DNA of 64,000 bases, taken from assembly GCF_016758195.1 (NCBI RefSeq), contig NZ_QYAC01000002.1, positions 124,001-188,000 on the forward strand, in the 5' to 3' direction. A program made the position numbers and the translations under genes. Numbering within the stretch: position 1 is the first letter of the stretch; every line of letters begins with the position of its first letter. Source of the DNA: Leucobacter chromiireducens subsp. solipictus. Lineage in GTDB: Bacteria; Actinomycetota; Actinomycetes; Actinomycetales; Microbacteriaceae. This document shows, piece by piece, positions 53,801-61,830 of this stretch. Below the pieces are notes generated by a model, which ran no database searches, had not been told where the DNA came from, and saw only the letters and a program-made list of their open reading frames with translations.

Positions 53801-54933
53801 CTGATCCCGCTGCTGCCGCGGATCCGGGCGCGGCGGCCGACCCGAGCGCGTCGAGCGATCCGGGTGCGAGCCCGAGTGCCTCTGCCTCGGCTGATCCGGG
53901 CGCCGATCCCGGTGCCTCGGCCGACCCCGACGCCTCTGCCGACCCGGGGGCGTCGACGACTTCGAGCGCTTCGGCTGATGCCGACCCGGGCGCTGACGCG
54001 AGCGCGTCGGTGAATGCGGGTGCCTCGGCGACCGCTGCCGCCACCGCGACCGCGGACGCTGATGGCAACCCCGGTGCTCTGGCTGCTGCGGAGTCGGCTG
54101 CTCGTCCGGATGCGGAGTCGGCGGCCTCGGCCGCTGCCGATGCGACGGCTGCCGCTGCCGCTGAGGCTGCTGCTGATCCGGAGGCTTCGGCTGCCGCTTC
54201 GGCTGACATCAGCTCGGAGGCGAACGCGCAGGCCTCGGCCAGTGCGCAGGCCGCTGCGAACCCGGGCGCCGATTCGGATGCCTCGGCGAACGCCGGCGCC
54301 TCGGCGACCGCTGCCGCCACCGCGACCGCGGACGCTGATGGCAACCCCGGTGCTCTGGCTGCTGCGGAGTCGGCTGCTCGTCCGGATGCGGAGTCGGCGG
54401 CCTCGGCCGCTGCCGATGCGACGGCTGCCGCTGCCGCTGAGGCTGCTGCTGATCCGGAGGCTTCGGCCGCCGCTTCGGCAGACATCAGCTCCGAGGCCAA
54501 CGCCCAGGCCGCCGCTGCCGCTCACGCTGCTGCGAACCCGGGTGCCGACCCGGGGGCCGACAACGATGTGAACGCTTCGGCGACAGCCTCCGCCTCCGCG
54601 CAGGCCAACGCCCAGAGCGATCCCGCCGCTGTCGCCGCGGCCGAGTCCGCCGCTCGCCCGAACGCCGAGTCGAGCGCCAGCGCAGCTGCGGACGTGAGCG
54701 CTGAGGCAGCCGCCGAGGCGGCCGCCGACCCGCAGGCGTCCGCGGAGGCCTCGGCCGACGTCACGAGCGAGGCCAACGCAGCCGCGCAGGGCGCCGCGAA
54801 GGGCGCGCTCGCGGTGACGGGCGGTTCCTCCACGGGGCTGCTCGCCGGAGCGATCGCGGCCATCCTCGCCGCGCTCGGTGCCAGCACCATGTTCCTCCGC
54901 CGTCGCCGTCAGCGGTCCGACGTCGCGGAGTAG
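50845..54933 (+). CDS. SdrD-like wall-anchored surface protein with propeller and Ala/Asp/Ser-rich stalk
   Basis: The protein has 1362 residues. The ATG at 50845 follows GAGGAAAGAG. Signal peptide ends AQA-AP (about residue 50). The first SdrD-B-like domain spans about 54-150 (GVVWQDYNADGVRLSQEPAI). About 170-590 is a beta-propeller-like region (TISADEQTLYVVNLYNRTVV, FGITKDPKTGDVLVSA). The second SdrD-B domain spans about 597-740 (GNRVWLDSDRDGIQDPSE). A DUF11-like domain spans about 750-880. A low-complexity D/P/G/A/S stalk runs about 912-1318. LAVTG at 1322-1326 and a basic tail give wall anchoring. It heads a long cluster with DUF5819, HTTM, DyP and beta-helix genes. Confidence 0.88.
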   Translation: MNSRAPHGEPGGLAFGLKRGARAALATGTLSCLAVSGLMLGGTAAQAAPGDPGTISGVVWQDYNADGVRLSQEPAIPGVEVYAYNDAGDRIGPAVTDAEGRYELAVGTDDDEWRVLAQKPGDAWADGYLATDGGSHSQSDVRFARQGDSDVHFSFQVPGEYYETNPLVWVPGMLAGDANGPSSDTLASGFQRWEGTQDFWNNPDQAIWGVPFSELGATWGSAWQRPQQPGALGQLFTSAFLRSAAGLGPGGIGAIYRVVPDESSMTSPTAHAELLVDLAAVGIDVGESGRPEGMSHEDYLTEGPTIGNKIGVTGLGGMTISADEQTLYVVNLYNRTVVEIPIDDPTAAREIPIPVLPDGVQPFGITKDPKTGDVLVSAARTTGPNEDLGAIVYRMAGPDLSEVTVALDQKFSEMQLPNYITNVVSWDTPLTAVNYRNQNKLMVTDIEFAGDEILITLANRTGYQEVFTRGSLPELPTHDLHPDLIQFGTIVRAMPTSGDQYSVLGAYNTHTAYVHINAAIGSATVNPLRDDYFLFTGVDGGGRLFSNGVGRHGHGNYTSRPQNGTTWNVSDGGWNTNGRESGFSKAAGLGDLTQAVGLPPIEIGNRVWLDSDRDGIQDPSEIPVEGVIVTLLDAEGDPVLDAEGDPVTTVTDANGVYKFRSDEVPLLPNTEYRVQFDAGQLPSESVEKLEAAGVTDPSALRWTRQTAAGSERVDSNPGPDGITDVFRTGGPGQNDHTIDAGLIYRSIGLDKKVLLGSESLGDVPEQDTFNETGPRKVEVGDQIRYVIRVNADSAERDVAVNEQLPGGLRDISVEFLMNDEADTTQQHSDNVWFIGDMEAGDQATMIVTATIGRTFAVNKPVTNAVQLVVEGEEIPDTPLSGDEDPAEDLLGGQRNTDVDDGYDSVDLIRDEDVPPPTADANPDASVDPGANPSASVDPGANPDASADPGANPDASADPSASADPAAAADPGASSDPSASADPSASADPAAAADPGAAADPSASSDPGASPSASASADPGADPGASADPDASADPGASTTSSASADADPGADASASVNAGASATAAATATADADGNPGALAAAESAARPDAESAASAAADATAAAAAEAAADPEASAAASADISSEANAQASASAQAAANPGADSDASANAGASATAAATATADADGNPGALAAAESAARPDAESAASAAADATAAAAAEAAADPEASAAASADISSEANAQAAAAAHAAANPGADPGADNDVNASATASASAQANAQSDPAAVAAAESAARPNAESSASAAADVSAEAAAEAAADPQASAEASADVTSEANAAAQGAAKGALAVTGGSSTGLLAGAIAAILAALGASTMFLRRRRQRSDVAE
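54022..54516 (+). repeat. Two near-identical 276-bp-period copies in the stalk
   Basis: The block encoding ATAAATATADADGNPGALAA through ADPEASAAASADISSEANAQ occurs twice, offset by 276 bp (92 residues), at about 54022-54240 and 54298-54516, with nearly identical codons. A third diverged copy lies at about 54580-54790. Synonymous identity points to recent duplication or gene conversion. Confidence 0.8.
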
Positions 54934-54941
54934 CGGCCCCG

Positions 54942-55024
54942 GCGGGTGTCCCGAGGCGAGTTCCTCGGGACACCCGCTCCCGCGTGCACGGCTCCGATCG
55001 GGCGCGTGCCCGGAGCCGTGCACG
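54942..55024 (+). terminator. Two tandem hairpins between surface protein and DUF5819 gene
   Basis: First stem of 15 bp (54942-54956 with 54963-54977, 6-nt loop). Second stem of 14 bp (54983-54996 with 55011-55024, 14-nt loop). Both are perfect and GC-rich, lying 8 bp after the stop and 45 bp before the DUF5819 start. They match in position the single hairpin at 4040-4084. Confidence 0.7.
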
Positions 55025-55069
55025 CTCAGCTTCGATTCTCGATTCTCGATTCAGAAAACCTAAGGTCCG

Positions 55070-55906
55070 ATGGCCACCACCGCTCCCGAATTACTCCGAC
55101 CCGCGGCTCCAGCAGCCGCTGCACCGGAGAAGCCCGCCCGTCCGCGATCCTGGTTCGTCAGGATCGTCGCCGTGCTCGCCGTCCTGCTGACGGTCTGGCA
55201 CGTTTTCGCCTCGTTCCTGTGGATCTTCCCGCCCTCGCCCCTGCGGCAGCTCGCGCCGGGAGACTCCCTCTCCAACTACATGCTGCCCGTCTTTGGCCAG
55301 TCGTGGACAGTGTTCGCGCCCGAGCCCATCAACGGCGACTATCACTTCAACGTGCGTGCGACCGTGCTTGACGAGGACGGCGAAGAACGCGAGACCGGCT
55401 GGGTGTCGGCGAACCAGGTCGAGCTCTCGATGGTCATCAACCACCTCTTTCCGCCCCGTGCGGGCATCCAGGCCGAGGAACTGGCGTCGGGCTACAAGTA
55501 CGCGTGGGGCGAGCTCGGCGACGAGCAGCGCCGTATGGCGGGCGAGGACTTCCTTGAGACTGACTGGCTCGATCTCATGCGGGCCGACATGGGCGAGGTG
55601 AGTACCGAGGATCCCGTCATCGTCGATCGGTATCTCGCCAGCGAGCGTCGGGCGACCGCCTACGCGACTCAGGTGGCGAAGGCCATCTGGGGTGAAGATG
55701 TGCAACGCGTGCAGTACCGGGTGAGCCGCCAGAACGTGGTGCCGTACGCCGAGCGCCACAACCGGGAGGCGAAGCGTCCCGAACCCCAGGTCGTGCTGCC
55801 CGGTTGGCGCGAGCCGCTCGTGGTACCAGGACAGGACGAGCAGGCTTTCGCGGACGTCTTCCAGCGGCAGTACGAACGATCGACCGGAACGAAGGTGGGG
55901 CGATGA
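55070..55906 (+). CDS. DUF5819 family membrane-anchored protein (second copy)
   Basis: The protein has 278 residues. One N-terminal membrane helix (IVAVLAVLLTVWHVFASFLW) precedes an extracytoplasmic domain. Shared landmarks with the protein at 4128: NYMLPVFGQSWTVFAPEP, TGWVSANQVELS, AYATQVAKAIWGEDVQRVQY. It overlaps the HTTM gene by 4 nt (ATGA). As with the first copy, it lies downstream of a wall-anchored protein gene and a hairpin. A role as SdpA-like partner of the HTTM protein is inferred from gene order. Confidence 0.8.
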   Translation: MATTAPELLRPAAPAAAAPEKPARPRSWFVRIVAVLAVLLTVWHVFASFLWIFPPSPLRQLAPGDSLSNYMLPVFGQSWTVFAPEPINGDYHFNVRATVLDEDGEERETGWVSANQVELSMVINHLFPPRAGIQAEELASGYKYAWGELGDEQRRMAGEDFLETDWLDLMRADMGEVSTEDPVIVDRYLASERRATAYATQVAKAIWGEDVQRVQYRVSRQNVVPYAERHNREAKRPEPQVVLPGWREPLVVPGQDEQAFADVFQRQYERSTGTKVGR

Positions 55907-57147
55907 GAGCACAGGATCTCGAGACGGAGAAGGCAGACCCGACAACCTCCCGGGCGGGGGACGCTCCGACACTCCTGACGCCGGACGCGCAGCCGCATCC
56001 CGTGAGCAGCATCGAGACCCGAGCGGTGGCACTGCCCCGCGCGCTCGTCTTCCTCGGCTCCGTCGTCAATGCGGTCGTGCTGCGCGCCGTGCTCTGTGCC
56101 GTGCACGTGTGGCGCCTCGCGACCGACTGGCTGTTCTCGTCCAAGAAAGCAGAGTTCGGCATTGCGGTCACCCGCATCCTGATGGGCCTCACCGCGCTCG
56201 GGCTGCTACTGACGAACTGGTCGACCCGGTTGTACTCCTTCGGAGCGGGATCGGCCTGGAACGGCGAGATGGCCGAGCCCGTCTCCGCGTTCCCGAAGAT
56301 CTGGCTGTTCAGCCTGTTCCACCGCGCCATGCCGAACAACGCCGCCTACACCGCGCTCTACATCGCGCTCATCGTGCTGGCGCTGCTGGTCATCGTGGGG
56401 TGGCGCTTCCGCCTGGTCGGGCCGATCTTCTGGGTGATGTGGGTGAGCTTCATCGAGGCCACCGACATGCTCGGGGACCAGGGCGACAACATGTACCGCA
56501 TCGCCTTCCTGCTGCTGCTGTTCACCGATCCCGCGAAGCGATGGTCCCTCGACGCGCGGCGGCGGACCCGGAAGCAGTGGTTCTCCGAGGGCGGTTCGGC
56601 CAATCAGATCGGTACACTGCTCCACAATCTCGCGCTCGTGGCACTGACGGCTCAGGTGATCTTCGTCTACGGTGCCGGAGCGATGTTCAAATCGGGCGGA
56701 GCTCCCTGGCGGGAAGGATGGGCGGTCTACGATCCGCTGGCCACCGCCCGATTCGGCACCTGGCCCGTGCTGACGGACATCTTCACGGCCTGGGGTCCGA
56801 TGGTCGCCGTCGCTTCCCTGGGGTCGGTGTTCCTGCAGGCCGCATTCGGCTTCATGCTGCTGCATCGGGCTACACGCATCGTTGCGCTGGTGGGCATCCT
56901 CGGATTCCACATCGGCATCGGCGTGCTCATGGGCCTGCCCTGGTTCTCGTTGACGATGATTGCGGTCGATTCCATCTTCATCCGGGACCGCAGCTGGCAG
57001 CGTGTCTCCGCCGGTCTGCATCGTCGTTGGCGGCAGGCCGGCGCAAGCCCGCACCGCGAACTCGCGGCCGTGCCTGAACGTGCGCGCGAGAGCGCTCCCG
57101 CAGGCGAACTCAAGGGCGTGCGCGAACCAACGCGGGAAATGGCATGA
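55903..57147 (+). CDS. HTTM domain (SdpB/gamma-carboxylase-like) membrane protein (second copy)
   Basis: The protein has 414 residues. The start at 55903 overlaps the DUF5819 stop. An extra N-terminal cytoplasmic part of about 70 residues is absent from the copy at 4982. Shared landmarks: LYSFGAGSAWNGEM, RWSLDARRRTRKQW, LPWFSLTMIAVDSIFIRD. About eight membrane helices. The following gene overlaps by 4 nt. The family contains enzymes that modify Glu residues and SdpB, needed for SDP toxin maturation. The substrate is unknown. Confidence 0.84.
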   Translation: MRAQDLETEKADPTTSRAGDAPTLLTPDAQPHPVSSIETRAVALPRALVFLGSVVNAVVLRAVLCAVHVWRLATDWLFSSKKAEFGIAVTRILMGLTALGLLLTNWSTRLYSFGAGSAWNGEMAEPVSAFPKIWLFSLFHRAMPNNAAYTALYIALIVLALLVIVGWRFRLVGPIFWVMWVSFIEATDMLGDQGDNMYRIAFLLLLFTDPAKRWSLDARRRTRKQWFSEGGSANQIGTLLHNLALVALTAQVIFVYGAGAMFKSGGAPWREGWAVYDPLATARFGTWPVLTDIFTAWGPMVAVASLGSVFLQAAFGFMLLHRATRIVALVGILGFHIGIGVLMGLPWFSLTMIAVDSIFIRDRSWQRVSAGLHRRWRQAGASPHRELAAVPERARESAPAGELKGVREPTREMA

Positions 57148-58073
57148 CATCGGGGACGAAGCGCGCCTCGCGGCGGAGGCCGGGGGCGCTCATCGCCATC
57201 CTCATCGCGGTGGCGGTGCTCATCGGCGGCGCGCTGATCGTGTGGGCGCAGTTTACCGACACGAGCGAGCCGCGATTCCTCACCACCGAGGAATCGCAGT
57301 CGCTCGCGGTCTCGCGTTTCAACAACTTTACCGAGGGAACCCGGGAGATCACACTGCGGGTTGCCGCGCCGAACGGCGATCTCGTAGGTGAGGGATTCTT
57401 CGACTACGCCTCCGGTACCGGGATCGCACGTCTCACGCGGGCCGACGGGGGACGGGAATCGGAGGGGGAGGATCGATCGACGCCCGTCTCCCTAGTCTGG
57501 TGGAACTACGAGATCATGGGCGAGTTGCGGAGCGACGAGCCGCTTCCCAACCTCGACGACATGTCCGAATTGGTCGATCGGGACGACTGGAGGTTCGCCA
57601 CTCGGGAGCAGGTCGCCGAATCGCCGCTCGGGGCCTTGCTCGTGCTGACGGCCGGGTACGGATTCGACCGCCCCGACAATCCGAAGCTGATCGAGCAGTC
57701 GGACGCGGTGTGGCTGGGAACCTCGGATCAGGTGCCCGGTGGTGAGGGCACGTGGGCTCAGTTGCCCTCGGCCGACCAGGTGCGCGAACCCGGCAGCCGG
57801 CCGGCGAACAATGCGGCGCTGCCGCGGGTGCTGTTCGACGCCGATGGCACCGTTTGGCAGGCGCGTATCGGGGCCGAGGGGTCTCGATTCTCGGTGCTGA
57901 GCTACGGCCAGACGCGACAGATGAGTGTGCCCTCGATCCCGTCCGAAGTGTTCGAGCTCCCCGCAGCCGGAACCGAGTTCGGCGTCGGCGCGACCGATGA
58001 CGGCTTGCCCGGGGCACCGGCCGCGGACAGCGAAGCCGCGACGGGCGGGCGAAGCCAGGAGGAGCCGCGGTGA
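57144..58073 (+). CDS. Membrane-anchored extracytoplasmic protein of unknown function
   Basis: The protein has 309 residues. One N-terminal helix (ALIAILIAVAVLIGGALIVW) is followed by a secreted beta-rich domain (RFNNFTEGTREITLRVAAPN, SLVWWNYEIMGELRSDEPLP, AVWLGTSDQVPGG) and an acidic Ala/Gly-rich tail. Not recognised; loosely reminiscent of actinobacterial lipid-binding lipoproteins. It overlaps both neighbours by 4 nt, so it belongs to the HTTM-DyP operon. Confidence 0.75.
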   Translation: MTSGTKRASRRRPGALIAILIAVAVLIGGALIVWAQFTDTSEPRFLTTEESQSLAVSRFNNFTEGTREITLRVAAPNGDLVGEGFFDYASGTGIARLTRADGGRESEGEDRSTPVSLVWWNYEIMGELRSDEPLPNLDDMSELVDRDDWRFATREQVAESPLGALLVLTAGYGFDRPDNPKLIEQSDAVWLGTSDQVPGGEGTWAQLPSADQVREPGSRPANNAALPRVLFDADGTVWQARIGAEGSRFSVLSYGQTRQMSVPSIPSEVFELPAAGTEFGVGATDDGLPGAPAADSEAATGGRSQEEPR

Positions 58074-59302
58074 GCCGCGGTCGGCCATCGCGCCGGGCGG
58101 TGCTGGGGATGCTGGGTGGCGGAGCCCTGGGCGGAGTGGGTGGCCTCGCGCTCGGCGGGACTCTGGCCGCACGGGCGCCGGCAGCGGAGCGCGTCCGCCC
58201 GGAGAGCCCCGTGCCCGCGCCCGGGAGGCCTCGTGCAGCTGCTCCCGTCGACTGGGCCGGGGCGACGCAAGCCGGTGTCGATCGGCCGTGGACGCCCCAG
58301 CGGAGCTGCCTGCTGGAGGTGTTCGACTGGCCCGTCGAGCGTCCGGTGGAGCAGCTGGCCGCGCTTGGGCGCCGTATCGCGGACCTCGTCTCGGGGGCCT
58401 CCGAGGGCGATCGGACCCTGCTCCCCGACGGCGCCGGAGATCTCACCGTCACCGTCGGCCTGGGGCCGGCCCTCGTGCGGCGCTACGGTGAGTCGTTGCC
58501 GGGGGCCGATCCTCTGCCCTCTTTCGCCGGCGATGCTGGAATCGATCCGGAGCACCACGGTGGAGATCTCATGATCCTGCTCGCCGCCGACGATCCGGGC
58601 GCGCTCGCGCCGGTCTCCGAAGTGCTGCGCGCAATGCTCCCCGAAGCAACCCTGCGATGGGCGCAGCGCGGGTTCCGCGCGCGCTCCGAGGGGCCGATCG
58701 CTCGCAACCCCCTCGGGTTCCACGACGGGGTGATCGTGCCGCGCGGGCAGCAGGAGCTCGATGAGAACGTGTGGTTCGGCCCGCGTGATGAGCGCGCTAC
58801 GATCTGCGCGATCCGCCGCTTCGTGCTCGACACCGCGGGCTTCTCGACGATGCCGATGCAGCAGCGCGAGCAGGTAGTCGGGCGGGACGTGCACGGGGTG
58901 CCGCTGTCGGGCGGCGAGCCGTTCAGTGAGGCGAAGCTCAACGCGAAGCGGCCCGACGGAGATTTCGAGGTGCCTCTGCGCTCTCATCTGCGCGCGGCCC
59001 ACCCGTCGTTCACCGGGAGTGATCTCATGCTGCGGCGCAGCTACGCCTACGACAACGGCGCCGGCGACGCCGGGCTGCTGTTCATCTCCTATCAGAGAGA
59101 GCTGCGCACATTCGTCGAGACGCTGCGCCGCATCGAGGAGGTGGGAGACGAGATGATGCGTTTCGCTCGCGCCACCGCGAGCGCGAGCTTTCTGGTGCTG
59201 CCGGGGATGACGGCCGGGCGCCCACTCGGAGCCCGGCTGCACGACGCAGGCCGGACACGCGGAACGCGGGACGGAACAGACGAACAGGAGGAAGCTGCAT
59301 GA
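58070..59302 (+). CDS. Tat-exported DyP-type heme peroxidase
   Basis: The protein has 410 residues and a GTG start in a 4-nt overlap. A twin-arginine signal PSRRAVLGMLGGGALGG leads it. DyP motifs: GFHDG at 216-220 (GxxDG with catalytic Asp), proximal heme His at about 311 in AAHPSF, then LMLRRSYAYDNG and LLFISYQREL. These proteins use H2O2 to oxidise diverse substrates and fold with heme before Tat export. Genomic context with a beta-helix lipoprotein and an HTTM protein is unusual; the physiological substrate is unknown. Confidence 0.87.
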   Translation: MSRGRPSRRAVLGMLGGGALGGVGGLALGGTLAARAPAAERVRPESPVPAPGRPRAAAPVDWAGATQAGVDRPWTPQRSCLLEVFDWPVERPVEQLAALGRRIADLVSGASEGDRTLLPDGAGDLTVTVGLGPALVRRYGESLPGADPLPSFAGDAGIDPEHHGGDLMILLAADDPGALAPVSEVLRAMLPEATLRWAQRGFRARSEGPIARNPLGFHDGVIVPRGQQELDENVWFGPRDERATICAIRRFVLDTAGFSTMPMQQREQVVGRDVHGVPLSGGEPFSEAKLNAKRPDGDFEVPLRSHLRAAHPSFTGSDLMLRRSYAYDNGAGDAGLLFISYQRELRTFVETLRRIEEVGDEMMRFARATASASFLVLPGMTAGRPLGARLHDAGRTRGTRDGTDEQEEAA

Positions 59303-60651
59303 GCGGATATCGACGACGCCCCGGGCGGGCGGTGCTCGGAGAGGGCGGAGCCTCGCGGGGCGCTGCGCGTCGGCGAGTCGGGCGGCTCCTCGCGGGCGGC
59401 GCTGCAGTACTCACCGCGCTCCCGATTCTCGTGGCCTGCAGCGGCCCCGCCGACCGGGCGGTGGTGCGTGTGCCCGAGGACGTGGCGACCATCTCGGAAG
59501 CGGTCGCTGCGGTGCAGGAGGACGGGCTCGTGCTGGTGGGGCCCGGGGTCTACCGCGAGGAAGTGCTCGTCGAGACGCCGGGTGTCACCATCCGCGGACT
59601 GGACCGCAATGACACCGTGGTCGATGCCGACGGCAAGCGCCCCTACGGCATCGTGGGCGTGGCCGACGGGATAACGATCGAGAACCTCACGGTGACCGGA
59701 GCCACGTTCTACGGCGTGCTCATCACCGGCATGCACAGCGATGAGGCCGGGCCGACGGCACGCGGCAGCAGTGACTACACATCTCTCGATCCCGATGAGT
59801 TTCCGCCGCTGCAACGCTTCCTCGTGGACCGCGTCACGGCCTATAACAACGGTCTCTACGGCATCTACGCCTTCGACGCCAACAACGGTGTGATCCGGAA
59901 CAGCTACGCCTCGGGATCGGCCGACAGCGGGTTCTACGTGGGGCAGTGCAGGGAGTGCAACATCCTCGTCGAGAACAACCGGGCGGCCGACAACGCCGTC
60001 GGCTTCGAGAACGCCAACGCCTCAGACAGCGTGTGGGTGATCGGCAACGACTTCAGCGGAAATCGCATCGGCATGACCTTCCTCTCGAACTATCAGGAGG
60101 CGTTCGCGCCGCAGCGCGAGAACTGGGTGGCGGGCAACATCGTCACCGACAACGTCTCATCGGAATCTCCCTCGCACGCGCAGGGCGGCTGGGGGATCGG
60201 GATCGGCCTCAGCGGTGCGAGCGAGAACTCCTTCGAGCGAAATCTCATCGCCGGCAACCCGACCGCAGGGGTCCTGCTCGACAGCGCGGAGGATCTCGCG
60301 GCAGCCGGAAACGCCTTCCTGCAGAACCGCTTCGAGCGAAACGGCACCGACATCGTGAACGCCTCGAGCGACCGTGCCAGTGCGAGCGGCAACTGCGTCG
60401 ATGGCTCGGTGACGGCCCTACCCTCCGACCTGATCGAGCGTTGCAGCGGTATGCAGCCGGCCGTGAGCAAGTCCGAGTTCCCGTGGCCGGAGGCGCCGGA
60501 CGGCACCAGCTATCTCCGGGTGCCGAAACCGGACCCTCAGGAGAGCAAACTGGTCTCCGAGAGGTCTCCGGAGCCGCTTCCGCGGCAGATCACGCGGCCC
60601 GATCCGAGCACGGTGCGACTTCCGAGTCTCTCGACCGCGGGCACCCGGTGA
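59299..60651 (+). CDS. Right-handed beta-helix repeat lipoprotein (NosD-like fold)
   Basis: The protein has 450 residues. The signal peptide ends at lipobox LVAC (about residue 50). Parallel beta-helix repeats run about 60-390: GVYREEVLVETPGVTIRGLD, GITIENLTVTGATFYGVLIT, NNGVIRNSYASGSADSGFYV, WVIGNDFSGNRIGMTF. It resembles NosD/CASH-type carbohydrate-binding proteins. No Nos genes are present, so a copper role is not assumed. Last gene of the 50845-60651 cluster, overlapping the DyP gene by 4 nt. A possible cysteine pair, GQCREC, lies near 215. Confidence 0.82.
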   Translation: MSGYRRRPGRAVLGEGGASRGAARRRVGRLLAGGAAVLTALPILVACSGPADRAVVRVPEDVATISEAVAAVQEDGLVLVGPGVYREEVLVETPGVTIRGLDRNDTVVDADGKRPYGIVGVADGITIENLTVTGATFYGVLITGMHSDEAGPTARGSSDYTSLDPDEFPPLQRFLVDRVTAYNNGLYGIYAFDANNGVIRNSYASGSADSGFYVGQCRECNILVENNRAADNAVGFENANASDSVWVIGNDFSGNRIGMTFLSNYQEAFAPQRENWVAGNIVTDNVSSESPSHAQGGWGIGIGLSGASENSFERNLIAGNPTAGVLLDSAEDLAAAGNAFLQNRFERNGTDIVNASSDRASASGNCVDGSVTALPSDLIERCSGMQPAVSKSEFPWPEAPDGTSYLRVPKPDPQESKLVSERSPEPLPRQITRPDPSTVRLPSLSTAGTR

Positions 60652-61101
60652 GTGCTCTCGAGGACCCAGGGTCCGTTCGCCCCTCTTGGGCCCTCTTATC
60701 AGGAACCTTTTGTGTCCGAGGTGGCGGTGGTATATCAGCGAACGCCTCGCAACATCCGGCCAAACCGTCGTAATGCAAGTTGTCGCGGAGTGGATGGCGG
60801 CCGTAGAGTAACTGGCGCTGGCAAAACTGGTCGCTCGAACGGATAATGATTCATCCGGGAGCCTGTTGACGTGCACTCCCGAGCAGCGTCGCGCTCGGGA
60901 CGTTTGGGCGGAAGGTAACGAACTGACTCAGTGGGGAACAATGTGGCGGAGGACCTTCGCTAACACGATCGCCCTTTAACGATCGTTTCTGGTCGGCATG
61001 GGGCGTGACCGTCCGGAGATCTCGACACGCCGACGCTTCGCGGACCGAAAACCTAGACCGAAACCGAAACGGGTCGAAACCCTCGGCGTATCGTTTTCGG
61101 T
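60652..61101. other. 450-bp region without a convincing gene
   Basis: Small palindromes occur (GGACCC/GGGTCC near 60663, CGATCG pair near 60968-60984). Short frames on both strands are not protein-like. The right end carries recombinase-type repeats. It is less GC-rich than the flanking operon and may mark the edge of an inserted segment. Confidence 0.4.
61044..61101. promoter_or_regulatory. Direct and inverted repeats upstream of serine recombinase (possible res site)
   Basis: ACCGAAAAC (61044-61052) is mirrored by GTTTTCGGT (61093-61101), which abuts the recombinase start codon. Between them ACCGAAA, CCGAAAC and TCGAAAC recur in direct orientation. This resembles clustered resolvase binding sites and would let the protein control its own gene. 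No Shine-Dalgarno sequence is present. Confidence 0.5.
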
Positions 61102-61671
61102 ATGAGTGAAGTGCTGGGGTACGGGCGGGTCTCGACGAAGGAGCAGGACGCGGCCGCGCAGGAGGCTGAGCTCCGCGCGGCCGGGTGCACTCGGGTATGG
61201 GTCGACGTTGGGCAATCGAGCCGGAGAGCGGACCGACCGGAGTGGTTGGCGCTGCTCGAGTACGCCAGGCCGGGGGACACGATCAAGGTTCGTCGGCTCG
61301 ATCGCATTGCCGGCAGCGAGCGAATGGTGATCGAGACTCTGCACGAGCTCGACGAGCGAGGCCTCGGGATCGTCAGCCTCACGGAGCCGGCGATCGACAC
61401 CACGACTCCGATGGGTCGGGCGCTCTACGGCATCGTCGCCGTATTCGCGCAGCTGCGCGTCGACACGATCCGAGAGAACACGCGCCGCGGCCTCGCCCAC
61501 GCCCGCAGCCAGGGCCGCATCGGTGGCCGCCCGACTGTGATGACGAAGGAGCGCACTGCTGCAGCGCGAGAGATGCGCCGTGACGGGCGTAGCTTCGCGC
61601 ACATCGCCCGAGTACTCGGCGTCGGGGCATCGAGCGTGAAGCGCGCCCTTTCAGAACCTGCAGAGAAGTAG
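61102..61671 (+). CDS. Serine recombinase (resolvase/invertase family)
   Basis: The protein has 189 residues, normal for small serine resolvases. Catalytic Ser11 is in YGRVST; the active-site Arg region is KVRRLDRIAGSERM; the E-helix is MGRALYGIVAVFAQLRVDTI. The C-terminal helix-turn-helix (SFAHIARVLGVGASSVKRAL) is intact. The catalytic LxR-x-x-R segment reads RRLDRIAGS. It may resolve or invert nearby DNA, or be a remnant of a transposon. Confidence 0.9.
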   Translation: MSEVLGYGRVSTKEQDAAAQEAELRAAGCTRVWVDVGQSSRRADRPEWLALLEYARPGDTIKVRRLDRIAGSERMVIETLHELDERGLGIVSLTEPAIDTTTPMGRALYGIVAVFAQLRVDTIRENTRRGLAHARSQGRIGGRPTVMTKERTAAAREMRRDGRSFAHIARVLGVGASSVKRALSEPAEK

Positions 61672-61739
61672 CCCGGCTCGGCTAACTCGGCACGGCAGCA
61701 CCTCGCGTCATGCGCGACGAAGGGCATCTAGAAGTTGAA

Positions 61740-61759
61740 GCGCGGCCTCGGAGCCGCGC
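61740..61759 (+). terminator. Short GC-rich hairpin after recombinase gene
   Basis: GCGCGGC / GCCGCGC with a 6-nt loop lies about 70 bp past the recombinase stop. No T-run follows. Confidence 0.4.
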
Positions 61760-61830
61760 CTCATGCTCCCCGCGTTCGTGAGACGCTGCGCCGCAGGTCG
61801 ACGAGGGAGCGACAACCTCAAGGAGACGCG

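Noticed and set aside
51631-55023. Minus-strand frame of 1130 codons opposite the SdrD-like protein
   Set aside because: Low-complexity Arg/Gly shadow of the Ala/Asp/Ser stalk; no motifs or start signals.
59299-60651. NosD role in nitrous oxide reductase maturation
   Set aside because: The beta-helix fold is similar, but no nosZ, nosF, nosY or nosL genes are present, so only the fold is claimed.
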